Positions 1 through 6,814 of a stretch of DNA of 22,617 nt are shown here, in pieces (within the stretch, counting starts at the first letter, position 1; each line of letters opens with the position of its first letter). The position numbers and the translations under genes are program-made. The notes under the pieces were generated by a model, which saw only the letters and a list, made by a program, of their open reading frames with translations, did not search any database and was not told the DNA's origin. The stretch comes from an uncultured Clostridia bacterium (GTDB lineage Bacteria > Bacillota > Clostridia > Lachnospirales > Anaerotignaceae). The stretch covers positions 1 to 22,617 of the forward strand of contig CALFPN010000130.1 in assembly GCA_937919015.1 (NCBI GenBank), written 5' to 3'.

Positions 1-100
1 CATAGGGCATGTAGTTCAGTTCCAAGGTATCGGTAATACGCTGCTCCTGAATGAAGTTATCTTTATATTCTTTTTTCGATGGTGTTTTTTTCTTCGCCAT
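1..100 (-). CDS. parC: DNA topoisomerase IV subunit A (ParC/GyrA-like), N-terminal fragment
   Basis: Only the first 33 codons are in the window; the gene runs off the left edge. The start (complement of 98-100) sits behind GAGGTGG at 101-110. The visible protein begins MAKKKTPSKKEYKDNF and continues toward an ELNYMPY segment, like the basic leader and first helix of GyrA/ParC-type subunits. It lies 10 nt downstream of the ParE-type gene on the same strand, and B-A gene order is normal for this enzyme. Subunit A would carry the DNA-cleaving tyrosine, which is outside the window. ParC rather than GyrA is inferred from the neighbour. Confidence 0.75.
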   Translation of the reverse strand, partial: MAKKKTPSKKEYKDNFIQEQRITDTLELNYMPY

Positions 101-110
101 AGTCCACCTC

Positions 111-2090
111 TTAGCTGATGTCGATCATGTCTAAATATCTGTGACCTTCTTCAGCGATATATTCTTTTCTGCCTGACAGATTTTCCCCCAGAAGCAATTC
201 AAACATCTGCTGTGTTCGTTCCGCTTCATCGGGCGTTACCAGAATCAGTCGGCGGGTTTCGGGGTTCATGGTGGTTTCCCACATCATTTCCGCTGCATTT
301 TCCCCCAGCCCTTTGGAACGTTTGATCTTTACTTTGCCCTTCAGCTTGGAAGTGATCTGATTTTTTTCCGTATCCGTATAGGCAAAGTATCTATCCTTCC
401 CATGACGAATTTCGTATAAGGGAGATTCTGCAATATAGACCTTCTTTTCGTAGATCAGAGAAGGCACTAATCTGTAAATCATCGTCAAGAGCAGCGTTCT
501 GATCTGGAAACCGTCCACGTCCGCATCGGTGCAGAGAATGACTTTATTCCACCTGAGCTGATTGATGTCAAAAGAAGAAAGCCCTTTGTCATGCTTGCTG
601 GCCTTCACTTCCACACCGCAGCCCAACACCTTCAACAGGTCGATGATGATATCATTATTGAAAATCTTGTTGTAATCCGCCTTCAGGCAGTTCAGTATCT
701 TACCGCGGATGGGAATGATGGCCTGAAACTCCGCATCTCTGCCCTGCTTACAGGAACCCAGCGCAGAATCCCCTTCCACGATGTAGATTTCACGTCTAGT
801 CACATCTTTGGTACGACAGTTGACGAATTTTTCCACACGGTTATTCAGATCCAGATTGCCTGTCAACTTTTTGCGGACATTGATACGGGTATTTTCCGCT
901 GTTTCACGGCTGCGTTTGTTTGCCAATACCTGCGCCGCAATCTTATCCGCATCCAGTTTATTTTCAATAAAATAGATTTCCAGCTGTTGGCGGAAGAATT
1001 CCGTCATGGCCTCCTGAATAAATTTATTGGTAATGGATTTCTTCGTCTGATTTTCATAGCTGGTCATGGTGGAAAAAGAGTTGATGACCAGAACCAAACT
1101 ATCCTCTACATCAGTGAAAGTAATTTTCTTTTCATCTTTTTTATAGAGACCATTATTTTTCAGATATTGGTCGATGGCGTAAACAAAGGCATTTCTGACT
1201 GCTTTGTCGGGGGAACCGCCATGTTCCAGAAAACTGGAATTATGATAATATTCCAATACATTCACATGATTATTGAAACAGAAGGCTGTTTCAAATTTCA
1301 GTTTATATTCCGGCTTATCCTCACGGTCTCGTCCTTTGGTTTCCGTCTGCAGATAATGGACTGTGGTCAGTCCCTTCTCGCCGCTCAATTCCGCCAGATA
1401 ATCCTGAATACCATTCTTATAGCAATAGGAGTATGTCTCCTTCGTTTCCTCATCATACAGTTCAAACAGCAGGCCTGCATTAACCACTGCCTGCTTTTTC
1501 AATACATCCTGAAAATATGTCAAAGGAATGTTGATGTCTGTGAAAACATCTCTGTCCGGACGCCATGTGATCTGTGTGCCTGTAGGATGCTTTTCCGCAG
1601 CCTCCTTCATCAGGCCGCCCACATTTTCGCCCTTTTCAAAGTGCAGCTGATAGCACATACCGTCACGGTAAATGACCGCATCCATATATTCGGAGGCATA
1701 CTGTGTGGCACAAGTACCCAAACCATTCAGGCCCAAGCTAAATTCATAGTTTTCGCCGGTATTGTTCTGATATTTGCCCCCTGCGTAAAGTTCGCAGAAA
1801 ACCAGTTCCCAGTTAAATCGGTCTTCCTTTGCATTATAATCCACAGGAATGCCGCGGCCATAGTCTTTCACCATGATAGACTGATTCTGATAACGGATGA
1901 TTTCAATTTTTTTACCGTGCCCCTCTCTTGCCTCATCGATAGAGTTGGAAAGAATCTCAAAAAACGCATGGGCACACCCATCCAGCCCATCGGAACCAAA
2001 GATAACACCGGGACGCAGGCGAACACGATCCGCCCCTTTCAAGGAGGTGATGCTTTCATTATTATAATTGGAATTTTGTTGCTTTGTCAT
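111..2090 (-). CDS. parE: DNA topoisomerase IV subunit B (ParE/GyrB-type ATPase)
   Basis: 659 residues, the normal length for ParE. It is the ATPase subunit of a type IIA topoisomerase, which passes one DNA duplex through another to decatenate or relax chromosomes. The GHKL ATPase fold is visible: FEILSNSIDEA near residues 44-54, with E45 as probable general base and N49 binding Mg, then DYGRGIP near 76-82 and the SLGLNGLGT lid near 118-126. The TOPRIM metal site follows with IVEGDSALGS near 436-445 and CTDADVDG near 520-527. The C-terminal end lacks the extra insert of proteobacterial GyrB. The ATG at 2090 gives the expected N-terminus; upstream AAGGTG is a modest ribosome site. The parC-like gene follows after 10 nt, so they form an operon. 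ParE and GyrB are hard to tell apart by eye, so the symbol is less sure than the enzyme class. Confidence 0.9.
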   Translation of the reverse strand: MTKQQNSNYNNESITSLKGADRVRLRPGVIFGSDGLDGCAHAFFEILSNSIDEAREGHGKKIEIIRYQNQSIMVKDYGRGIPVDYNAKEDRFNWELVFCELYAGGKYQNNTGENYEFSLGLNGLGTCATQYASEYMDAVIYRDGMCYQLHFEKGENVGGLMKEAAEKHPTGTQITWRPDRDVFTDINIPLTYFQDVLKKQAVVNAGLLFELYDEETKETYSYCYKNGIQDYLAELSGEKGLTTVHYLQTETKGRDREDKPEYKLKFETAFCFNNHVNVLEYYHNSSFLEHGGSPDKAVRNAFVYAIDQYLKNNGLYKKDEKKITFTDVEDSLVLVINSFSTMTSYENQTKKSITNKFIQEAMTEFFRQQLEIYFIENKLDADKIAAQVLANKRSRETAENTRINVRKKLTGNLDLNNRVEKFVNCRTKDVTRREIYIVEGDSALGSCKQGRDAEFQAIIPIRGKILNCLKADYNKIFNNDIIIDLLKVLGCGVEVKASKHDKGLSSFDINQLRWNKVILCTDADVDGFQIRTLLLTMIYRLVPSLIYEKKVYIAESPLYEIRHGKDRYFAYTDTEKNQITSKLKGKVKIKRSKGLGENAAEMMWETTMNPETRRLILVTPDEAERTQQMFELLLGENLSGRKEYIAEEGHRYLDMIDIS

Positions 2091-2162
2091 CGCTGCACCT
2101 TCATTTCTATTTTGAATAGCCCCAACAGTTTGAAAATTTCACAGGCTACTCCACGATATCCA

Positions 2163-2191
2163 CTTTAACAGTATTATACATCCCCTGTCAA
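2163..2191 (-). promoter_or_regulatory. Possible promoter of the parE-parC operon
   Basis: On the minus strand there is a consensus TTGACA at 2191-2186. It pairs at 17 nt with a weak TTAAAG (2168-2163). A perfect TATAAT at 2178-2173 lies only 7 nt from TTGACA and so cannot pair with it; it would need a poor -35. Either -10 may be used. The region lies about 75-100 nt upstream of the parE start. Confidence 0.4.
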
Positions 2192-2231
2192 GGCGAACAC
2201 ATTGAAATTATTTCCCCTCCGCCAAATTAGA

Positions 2232-2260
2232 TTGCATTTTTCAGCCAATATTGATATAAT
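2232..2260 (+). promoter_or_regulatory. Promoter of tRNA-Ser(CGA)
   Basis: TTGCAT (2232-2237), a 17-nt spacer and a perfect TATAAT (2255-2260). The -10 ends 13 nt before the mature tRNA 5' end, as expected for a short-leader tRNA gene. Confidence 0.75.
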
Positions 2261-2263
2261 TAT

Positions 2264-2737
2264 TTAGTTATATGGGGACGTACTCAAGTGGTTGAAGAGT
2301 TCAGACTCGAAATCTGATAGGTCGGGCAACCGGCGCGAGGGTTCGAATCCCTCCGTCCTCGTACAAATCAGCCTTGTCAAAAGACAAGGCCTTTTTCTTT
2401 GCAAAACAAAAAGCGTCCCAATGGACGCTCTTTCTGCCTGATTCAGCTGACGGTCGGTCATGCTTCCTTCTACACTGCCTTTTAATCTGACCAGACGGGA
2501 TTCATATCCAAGAAATTCATTATATCGAAAAGATTCCTTCGTACCATCCTCCATCAGGCAATAGAAATGATAAGGATATAATTTCAGAACTATCCCTGTT
2601 CTTCGTTCTCTGGTAATGTAACTGCCATCCTTCAGTAAGGAACGCTCTCTGACGAGGATCACTGCATCTGTGTGCAGCCCTTTTTTTCGCGCTAAAACCT
2701 GCAGCCATTCGTTTTTCCATCTTCTTTTTTCCTTCAT
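2264..2737 (-). CDS. Unrecognised small protein; frame runs through its terminator and antisense to tRNA-Ser
   Basis: I do not recognise this family. The start at 2737 is supported by AGGGGGAG six bases upstream. The first ~85 residues look like a real basic, beta-rich domain: a Lys/Arg-rich start, then segments such as GIVLKLYPYHFYCLMEDGT and FRYNEFLGYESRLVRLK. There is no in-frame stop before a good minus-strand terminator hairpin at 2412-2429. The frame continues through it, through the complement of the tRNA terminator and of the whole tRNA, and stops at 2264. The C-terminal ~50 residues (including EGFEPSRRLPDLSDFES) are therefore just antisense tRNA and probably not selected as protein. 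Either the stop codon was lost or frameshifted, or the mRNA naturally ends without a stop. It diverges from the S24 repressor gene and shares the operator region, so it is probably that repressor's target. Confidence 0.5.
   Translation of the reverse strand: MKEKRRWKNEWLQVLARKKGLHTDAVILVRERSLLKDGSYITRERRTGIVLKLYPYHFYCLMEDGTKESFRYNEFLGYESRLVRLKGSVEGSMTDRQLNQAERASIGTLFVLQRKRPCLLTRLICTRTEGFEPSRRLPDLSDFESELFNHLSTSPYN
2274..2361 (+). tRNA. tRNA-Ser (anticodon CGA)
   Basis: 88 nt folding into a class II tRNA. The acceptor GGGGACG pairs with CGTCCTC (one G-U). The anticodon stem TCAGA/TCTGA encloses loop CTCGAAA, giving anticodon CGA, which reads UCG serine codons. The long variable arm GTCGG/CCGGC is typical of tRNA-Ser, and the T arm is GAGGG-TTCGAAT-CCCTC. 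The discriminator is G. The 3' CCA is not encoded (TAC follows), so it must be added by CCA-adding enzyme. The gene is a single transcription unit with its own promoter and terminator. The antisense strand is overlapped by the open frame of the neighbouring minus-strand gene. Confidence 0.95.
2371..2400 (+). terminator. Terminator of tRNA-Ser
   Basis: Perfect 8-bp stem GCCTTGTC/GACAAGGC with an AAAA loop, followed by CTTTTTCTTT. It starts 10 nt after the tRNA. Confidence 0.85.
2401..2429 (-). terminator. Terminator hairpin inside the 2264-2737 reading frame
   Basis: Stem AGCGTCC/GGACGCT with a 4-nt loop. On the minus strand it is followed by TTTTTGTTTTG, a good U-tract. On the plus strand the tail is weaker (CTTTCTG). 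It lies inside the open frame of the divergent small gene, with no stop codon before it. Confidence 0.65.
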
Positions 2738-2755
2738 AAAATTCTCCCCCTCTCT

Positions 2756-2780
2756 ATAATTACGGTTTAACCGTAATTAT
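2756..2780. promoter_or_regulatory. Operator O1 (palindrome) in front of the small minus-strand gene
   Basis: Perfect inverted repeat with 12-base arms (ATAATTACGGTT) around a central T. The core ACGG-N5-CCGT (2762-2774) recurs at O2-O4. It lies 19 nt upstream of the minus-strand ATG, where it would overlap the promoter or start of transcription of that gene. It is probably bound by the adjacent XRE-S24 repressor. Confidence 0.65.
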
Positions 2781-2823
2781 GATTCAAAAAAAATATATCT
2801 TTTCTTTTTGAAACCATTTTACT

Positions 2824-2836
2824 ACGTTTATTCCGT
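2824..2836. promoter_or_regulatory. Operator O2 (imperfect)
   Basis: ACGTTTATTCCGT, the same 13-bp frame as the other operators with one changed half-site base. It lies 21 bp from O3, about two helical turns, which suits cooperative binding by repressor dimers. Confidence 0.45.
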
Positions 2837-2844
2837 AATTGTCA

Positions 2845-2857
2845 ACGGTTTTTCCGT
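2845..2857. promoter_or_regulatory. Operator O3
   Basis: ACGGTTTTTCCGT, identical to O4 and located 40 bp before it. It lies 16 bp upstream of the repressor gene's -35 box. Confidence 0.6.
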
Positions 2858-2873
2858 AATTTTTATATAACCA

Positions 2874-2902
2874 TTGATATTTTTACGGTTTTTCCGTATA
2901 AT
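2874..2902 (+). promoter_or_regulatory. Promoter of the S24 repressor gene with embedded operator O4
   Basis: TTGATA (2874-2879), a 17-nt spacer and a perfect TATAAT (2897-2902). Operator O4, ACGGTTTTTCCGT at 2885-2897, fills the spacer and touches the first base of the -10. Binding there would block RNA polymerase, so the repressor gene is very likely self-repressed. Confidence 0.75.
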
Positions 2903-2922
2903 CAAAACAAGGAGGTGATTCC

Positions 2923-3573
2923 ATGAATGATAGAAACAGTAAAACCATACTTTCCAAAAACATCCGTCATTACATGGAAGAAAACAACAAAACAAGAAAC
3001 GAAATGTGCGAAGCCCTTGGCGTAAAATATACGACCTTTGCCGACTGGATCAACGGAAAAACCTATCCCCGTATTGATCGTATCGAACAGATGGCTGCTT
3101 ATTTCGGCATCGAAAAATCTTCTTTGCTGGAAGACCACAGCAGGCTGCCCAAAGGTGCGATCCCCTATCAGAATCGGCCGACACAGCCCATCCCTCTGGT
3201 TGGTGTTGTCAGCTGCGGCGTTCCTCTTTTGGCAGAAGATAATATTGAGGGCTACATCGAAACGCCTCTGACAGACATGACCACAGGAGAAACTTATTTC
3301 TGGCTGCGCGCAACAGGCGATAGCATGAGAAACGTAGGCATCCACGAAGGCGATCTGCTGCTCATCCGTCAGCAAAATGATGTGGACAGCGGGGATATTG
3401 CCGTCGTTTCCATCAATGGAGACGATGCTACCCTCAAGCGTGTCATTAAAAAAGAAAATGCTCTGATTTTACAGCCTGAAAATCCTTCTTATGAAACAAA
3501 AATTTTTGTAGGGGAAGAAATGGCTTCCGTACACATCAGAGGAAGATTGATGAAACTGGAAAAAAGATTTTAA
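2923..3573 (+). CDS. XRE-S24 autocleaving repressor (LexA/CI-like)
   Basis: 216 residues. The N-terminal XRE-type helix-turn-helix spans about residues 8-68 (NIRHYMEENNKTRNEMCEALGVKYTTFADWINGKTYPR in outline). The C-terminal S24/LexA-like serine-lysine peptidase has candidate scissile bond Cys98-Gly99, nucleophile Ser134 in GDSM, and general base Lys172. All parts needed for RecA-stimulated self-cleavage are present, so it could act as a DNA-damage switch, as in phage CI repressors; this is inferred from the family. The start follows an almost ideal AAGGAGGTGAT site. Four ACGG-N5-CCGT sites upstream, one inside its own promoter, suggest autorepression and control of the divergent small gene. 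No prophage genes adjoin it and its sites are not clostridial LexA boxes (GAAC-N4-GTTC), so I do not call it LexA. Confidence 0.88.
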   Translation: MNDRNSKTILSKNIRHYMEENNKTRNEMCEALGVKYTTFADWINGKTYPRIDRIEQMAAYFGIEKSSLLEDHSRLPKGAIPYQNRPTQPIPLVGVVSCGVPLLAEDNIEGYIETPLTDMTTGETYFWLRATGDSMRNVGIHEGDLLLIRQQNDVDSGDIAVVSINGDDATLKRVIKKENALILQPENPSYETKIFVGEEMASVHIRGRLMKLEKRF

Positions 3574-3612
3574 AAAATAAAAAAGAGGCAAAAGCCTCTT
3601 TTTTATTTTTTA
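3571..3612. terminator. Bidirectional terminator between convergent genes
   Basis: Inverted repeat AAAAAATAAAAAAGAGGC with an AAAA loop and its exact complement. The repressor gene's stop codon TAA opens the repeat. The A- and T-rich flanks give a U-tract in both directions, so it serves both the repressor gene (plus) and the desulfidase gene (minus). Confidence 0.85.
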
Positions 3613-3617
3613 TCTAA

Positions 3618-4901
3618 TTATTTTTTGTTCTGCATAATTTCGATTACTTTCATATCTACATCTGCCAGTGCTTCATGGCTCAGTTTTGCCAGGTTTTTCG
3701 CTGTATCCTCCGCTTTTGTGCTGTTGATCCCATCGGAAACACCGATCATGCTGCCATCCATTGCATACATTGCCGCATAAACCGCTTCACCTGCACATGC
3801 CGCAACCTTCACTGCACAGCCGCCCTTTGCACCGTCACAGAAAATTCCTGCTACGGAACCCATCATATTCTGAACTGCACCGCTGATCTGTTCAAAGGTA
3901 CCGCCCATCATATATGTCATACCTGCTGCGGAGCCTGTACCTGCTACCATGGCACCACAAACGGGGCTCAGACGACCGACATGTTTTTTCATGTACATAA
4001 TCATCAGCATCGCCATAAATTCTGCTCTCAGCAGCTTTTCTTCGGGAATATTCATTTTTTCAGCAAAAACAGCCATAGGCAGAGTCGTAGAAATTCCTTG
4101 GTTGCCGCTGCCGCAGAATGTCATGACAGAACCATTCCCACCGTACATACGGAAGTCTGCTGCTGCAGAGGGAATCATTCTGACCGCTGTTACAACATCA
4201 CCAGCCATCCAGCCTTTATTCACGATATTCTGGATTGTAGGGCCTACGCCAAATGCATATTTCTTTTCCATACCGATTTTTGCGATTTCCATGTTCATGT
4301 CGATCGCTTCTTTAATGAACTGCAGTTCTTTTACATCCACTTCGTTTGCCCAGTTATAGAATTCTTCAAAAGTATGTTTTGTTACATCAAAACCGCCTTC
4401 TGTTTCCACAGAAGTAACAGATTCTGTTGTACGATTGTCCACGATCACTTTGCCGTCTTTTTCATAGAATACCATGTTATCATGGGCATCCTGTGTAATC
4501 GTATGTGCTTTTTCATTTGCATTTGTTGCAACACATTCAATATAGAAGCCACTGCTTTTCAGAACTTCTACTTTTACCATACCTGCAGCAACCAGCTCTT
4601 TTGCTTTTGCCACATGTTCAGGCTTGATTTCTGCGCAGATTTCCATAGTATTACCGGGTTTGGAAACCAGAGCACCCAGAACGCATGCCAGTTCAATGCC
4701 GTATGTACCTGTGTTGGGGATCTGCACGCTGTAAGCGTTTTTGAAAATGTTGGAAGAGATGACCATATTCAGTTTTTCTGCGGGAGCAGCCAGTTCTTCA
4801 CATGTTCTGGAAACTGCCAGCGCAATGGCAACGGGTTCTGTACAGCCCATGCTGGGTTTCATTTCAGCTTTGATTGCATTTAATACTACATTCATATCCA
4901 T
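3618..4901 (-). CDS. L-cysteine desulfidase / CyuA-type UPF0597 protein (serine dehydratase alpha-like)
   Basis: 427 residues from the ATG at 4901, chosen because AGGAGG lies 8 nt upstream (4910-4915). A longer start at 4937 would put this ribosome site inside the gene. Family members (CyuA/YhaM and archaeal cysteine desulfidase) break L-cysteine into pyruvate, ammonia and sulfide using an oxygen-sensitive Fe-S cluster. Conserved cysteines are visible: Cys20 in GCTEP, Cys263 in CGSGNQG, Cys315 in CGAMVAGTGSAAG, and Cys355 and Cys362 in CDGAKGGC. The protein is cytoplasmic, with no signal peptide. A sigma-54 promoter stands about 50 nt upstream of the start, and the next gene upstream encodes a sigma-54 activator, so expression is probably switched on by substrate. 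Cysteine rather than serine as substrate is inferred from the family. Confidence 0.85.
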   Translation of the reverse strand: MDMNVVLNAIKAEMKPSMGCTEPVAIALAVSRTCEELAAPAEKLNMVISSNIFKNAYSVQIPNTGTYGIELACVLGALVSKPGNTMEICAEIKPEHVAKAKELVAAGMVKVEVLKSSGFYIECVATNANEKAHTITQDAHDNMVFYEKDGKVIVDNRTTESVTSVETEGGFDVTKHTFEEFYNWANEVDVKELQFIKEAIDMNMEIAKIGMEKKYAFGVGPTIQNIVNKGWMAGDVVTAVRMIPSAAADFRMYGGNGSVMTFCGSGNQGISTTLPMAVFAEKMNIPEEKLLRAEFMAMLMIMYMKKHVGRLSPVCGAMVAGTGSAAGMTYMMGGTFEQISGAVQNMMGSVAGIFCDGAKGGCAVKVAACAGEAVYAAMYAMDGSMIGVSDGINSTKAEDTAKNLAKLSHEALADVDMKVIEIMQNKK

Positions 4902-4964
4902 AATTCTTTCCTCCTGATATCCTCTACTCGTTTTCACGAAAATTTTTATCTGATATGATATAGA

Positions 4965-4980
4965 GCAAAAAACGTGCCAA
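4965..4980 (-). promoter_or_regulatory. Sigma-54 (-24/-12) promoter of the cysteine desulfidase gene
   Basis: On the minus strand 4980-4965 reads TTGGCACGTTTTTTGC, matching the sigma-54 consensus TGGCACG-N4-TTGC in every fixed position with the right GG-to-GC spacing. Transcription should start near 4953, giving a leader of about 50 nt. Confidence 0.88.
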
Positions 4981-5069
4981 AATTAGAATCATTCCTTCAT
5001 TTTTTCTGTTATTTCCAGAAAAACATTGAAATTTCCACAAATAAAAGCAAATAAAAAAATTTTTTCATA

Positions 5070-5101
5070 AATAAAAAGCTGCCTCCTTCCAGAGCCAGCT
5101 T
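5070..5101 (-). terminator. Terminator of the sigma-54 activator gene
   Basis: Minus-strand hairpin AAGCTG-G-CTC, 6-nt loop, GAG-G-CAGCTT with one G/G mismatch, followed by TTTATTTATG (stem arms included, the T-run starts in the last stem bases). It separates the activator transcript from the sigma-54 promoter further on. The rest of 4981-5257 is AT-rich with no gene that I can support. Confidence 0.6.
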
Positions 5102-5257
5102 CCCCTTGTTTCTCATTTTTGAAAATTATAATATTTTATTTTTCGTGCCCAACTTTTCTGTCTTTTGAGCATGTACAAATCAGCAGGCATGTCCCTATTT
5201 GAAAGCATATTTTTTTGTTTTTCTGCCAGAAACATCCTTCTCTAAAGCGAAAAAAGA

Positions 5258-5275
5258 ATTCTCAAATTTGCGAAT
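5258..5275. promoter_or_regulatory. Candidate enhancer site UAS2 for the sigma-54 activator
   Basis: ATTCTCAAATTTGCGAAT, one base off the ATTCTC-N6-GAGAAT palindrome. It lies one base away from UAS1, in tandem, about 280-290 bp upstream of the sigma-54 promoter. Confidence 0.55.
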
Positions 5276-5276
5276 C

Positions 5277-5294
5277 ATTCTCATATATGAGAAT
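5277..5294. promoter_or_regulatory. Candidate enhancer site UAS1 for the sigma-54 activator
   Basis: ATTCTCATATATGAGAAT, a perfect 18-bp palindrome whose last base is the first base of the activator's stop codon. The same motif recurs in the activator's own promoter (6733-6750). Confidence 0.65.
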
Positions 5295-6718
5295 TAAAGC
5301 AGGTCATATTTTTTCAATTTCCGATACAGTGTGGCTCTGCTAATTTTGAGGGTCTCTGCCAGAGCATTCTTTTCCTCCAGTGATGCTCCTTTTTTAATCA
5401 TACTGCCCAACACACGCTTCTCATATTCTCCAACGATATCCTCCAGAGACCAATCTTCGAAGCCCTTTTCAGAGCGCAGGACAATGTGATCGGGCAGATC
5501 TGTCAGCTGTACTTCATCCCCTTCGGAAATATTCGCCAGATATTCGATAATATTTTTCAGTTCCCGCACATTTCCCGGCCAATCATAGGTCAGCAATGTC
5601 TGCAAAGCATCTTTGGAAACGCCCGTCATATTTTTGCCGAGTTTCTGATTATAATACGCAATATAATACTCGATCAATGCCGGCAGATCTTCCTTTCGTT
5701 TACGCAGGGGTGGCAACTCAATGGGAATGATATTCAGACGATAATACAGATCCTCTCGGAAAGTCCCCTCTTCCACCATTTGCTCGATATTCTTATTCGT
5801 AGCACAAATGACACGGATATCAATGGGAATGGGTTTTGTTCCGCCGATACGTTCTACCACACTTTCCTGCAGCACACGCAGTAGTTTTGTCTGTACATGC
5901 AGCGGCATATCGCCGATCTCATCCAGAAAAATCGTGCTGCCGTCGGCCAGCTCAAATTTCCCGATGGAGCCCTTCTTCTTTGCACCCGTGAAAGCACCTT
6001 CTTCGTAGCCAAACAGTTCGCTTTCCACCAGATTTTCCGGAATAGCCGCACAGTTAATGGAGATCATCAACTTATCTCTTCGGTCACTGTGGGCATGGAT
6101 CATTTTCGCCATGATTTCCTTACCGGTACCGCTTTCTCCTCGCAGAAAAACCGTGGAATTGGTTTTCGCAACCTTTTTCCCAATGCGAATGGCTTCCTCC
6201 ATTTTGGGGCTATTGCCAACAAAAGACCAGCCCTTTTCCGCATCATGAACTACCTGTAGCTGCTGTTCCAGCCGCTCTCTGGCCTCATCGGTGTAAAGCT
6301 TGCTTTCCAGCAACACAGACATATATTTCAGAAATTCTTCCATCTGCCCTCTTTCTTGCAGCAGTTTTTCCCGCTGCCCTTCGTCAAAGGCAATGATGGA
6401 AATGATCCCAACGACAGCCCCATCCTTGAAGATGGGATAGGCCACATTGGCCAATTCCTTGCAGGTAGCTCTTTTTTCACACATCAGACAATTTTCATCC
6501 ATCAATACATCTGTAATAATATTATTTTCTCCGGACTGCAGAATCTGATTGAAAAAATTGCCATGGGTCATAGTATTGCCAATCTCATCGGCATAGACCC
6601 CTGTACCTGCCACACGGACCAGTTCGCTATCTACAACTGTAACATCTGTCTCCAGAATAGACGCAATGGCCTGCACATAGGCCTGTATGAAGGACTGAAT
6701 TTTCATCAAAGCTGTCAT
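5294..6718 (-). CDS. Sigma-54-dependent transcriptional activator with cysteine-bearing sensor domain
   Basis: 474 residues. The N-terminal ~160 residues form a sensory domain carrying Cys77-x2-Cys80-x5-Cys86, followed by a helical linker. The AAA+ domain (~165-395) has Walker A GESGTGKE (194-201), the sigma-54 contact loop GAFTGA (241-246), Walker B STIFLDE (261-267) and WPGNVREL (380-387). A Fis-type helix-turn-helix closes the protein (~445-470). Such proteins bind enhancer palindromes and use ATP to open sigma-54 promoters. The downstream desulfidase gene has exactly such a promoter, so it is the likely target, and cysteine or its redox state a likely signal (inference). The ATG at 6718 follows GGGGGGAGAGAT. 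An ATTCTC-type operator overlaps its own -10 box, suggesting self-repression. Confidence 0.9.
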   Translation of the reverse strand: MTALMKIQSFIQAYVQAIASILETDVTVVDSELVRVAGTGVYADEIGNTMTHGNFFNQILQSGENNIITDVLMDENCLMCEKRATCKELANVAYPIFKDGAVVGIISIIAFDEGQREKLLQERGQMEEFLKYMSVLLESKLYTDEARERLEQQLQVVHDAEKGWSFVGNSPKMEEAIRIGKKVAKTNSTVFLRGESGTGKEIMAKMIHAHSDRRDKLMISINCAAIPENLVESELFGYEEGAFTGAKKKGSIGKFELADGSTIFLDEIGDMPLHVQTKLLRVLQESVVERIGGTKPIPIDIRVICATNKNIEQMVEEGTFREDLYYRLNIIPIELPPLRKRKEDLPALIEYYIAYYNQKLGKNMTGVSKDALQTLLTYDWPGNVRELKNIIEYLANISEGDEVQLTDLPDHIVLRSEKGFEDWSLEDIVGEYEKRVLGSMIKKGASLEEKNALAETLKISRATLYRKLKKYDLL

Positions 6719-6732
6719 ATCTCTCCCCCCAA

Positions 6733-6776
6733 ATTCTCATTTTTAAGAATATAGCACAATTCCTTCTTTTTTACAA
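6733..6776 (-). promoter_or_regulatory. Sigma-A promoter of the activator gene with overlapping autoregulatory operator
   Basis: Minus strand: TTGTAA (6776-6771), 17-nt spacer, TATATT (6753-6748). The operator-like ATTCTCATTTTTAAGAAT (6733-6750 on plus) overlaps the last three bases of the -10 and matches UAS1 in the left half and five of six bases of the right half. Binding there would repress the gene. Confidence 0.65.
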
Positions 6777-6806
6777 TAAAAAAGCACCTCTTTTTCTGAG
6801 GTGCTT
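6776..6806 (-). terminator. Terminator of the Na/Pi cotransporter gene
   Basis: Perfect 9-bp stem AAGCACCTC/GAGGTGCTT with a 7-nt loop. On the minus strand it is followed by TTTTATTG. It begins 9 nt after the stop codon. Confidence 0.85.
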
Positions 6807-6814
6807 ATAAAGAA

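Noticed and set aside
591..2168. Long plus-strand frame opposite parE
   Set aside because: Shadow of the minus-strand gene; composition is that of the reverse complement (Phe, His, Ile-rich) with no domain. The same applies to plus-strand frames opposite ftsY, smc, the transporter and the desulfidase.
2173..2191. TTGACA and TATAAT near parE as one promoter
   Set aside because: They are only 7 nt apart, too close to work together; kept only as an ambiguous promoter region.
4902..4937. Longer start for the cysteine desulfidase
   Set aside because: It would place the AGGAGG ribosome site inside the coding region; the family start fits the ATG at 4901.
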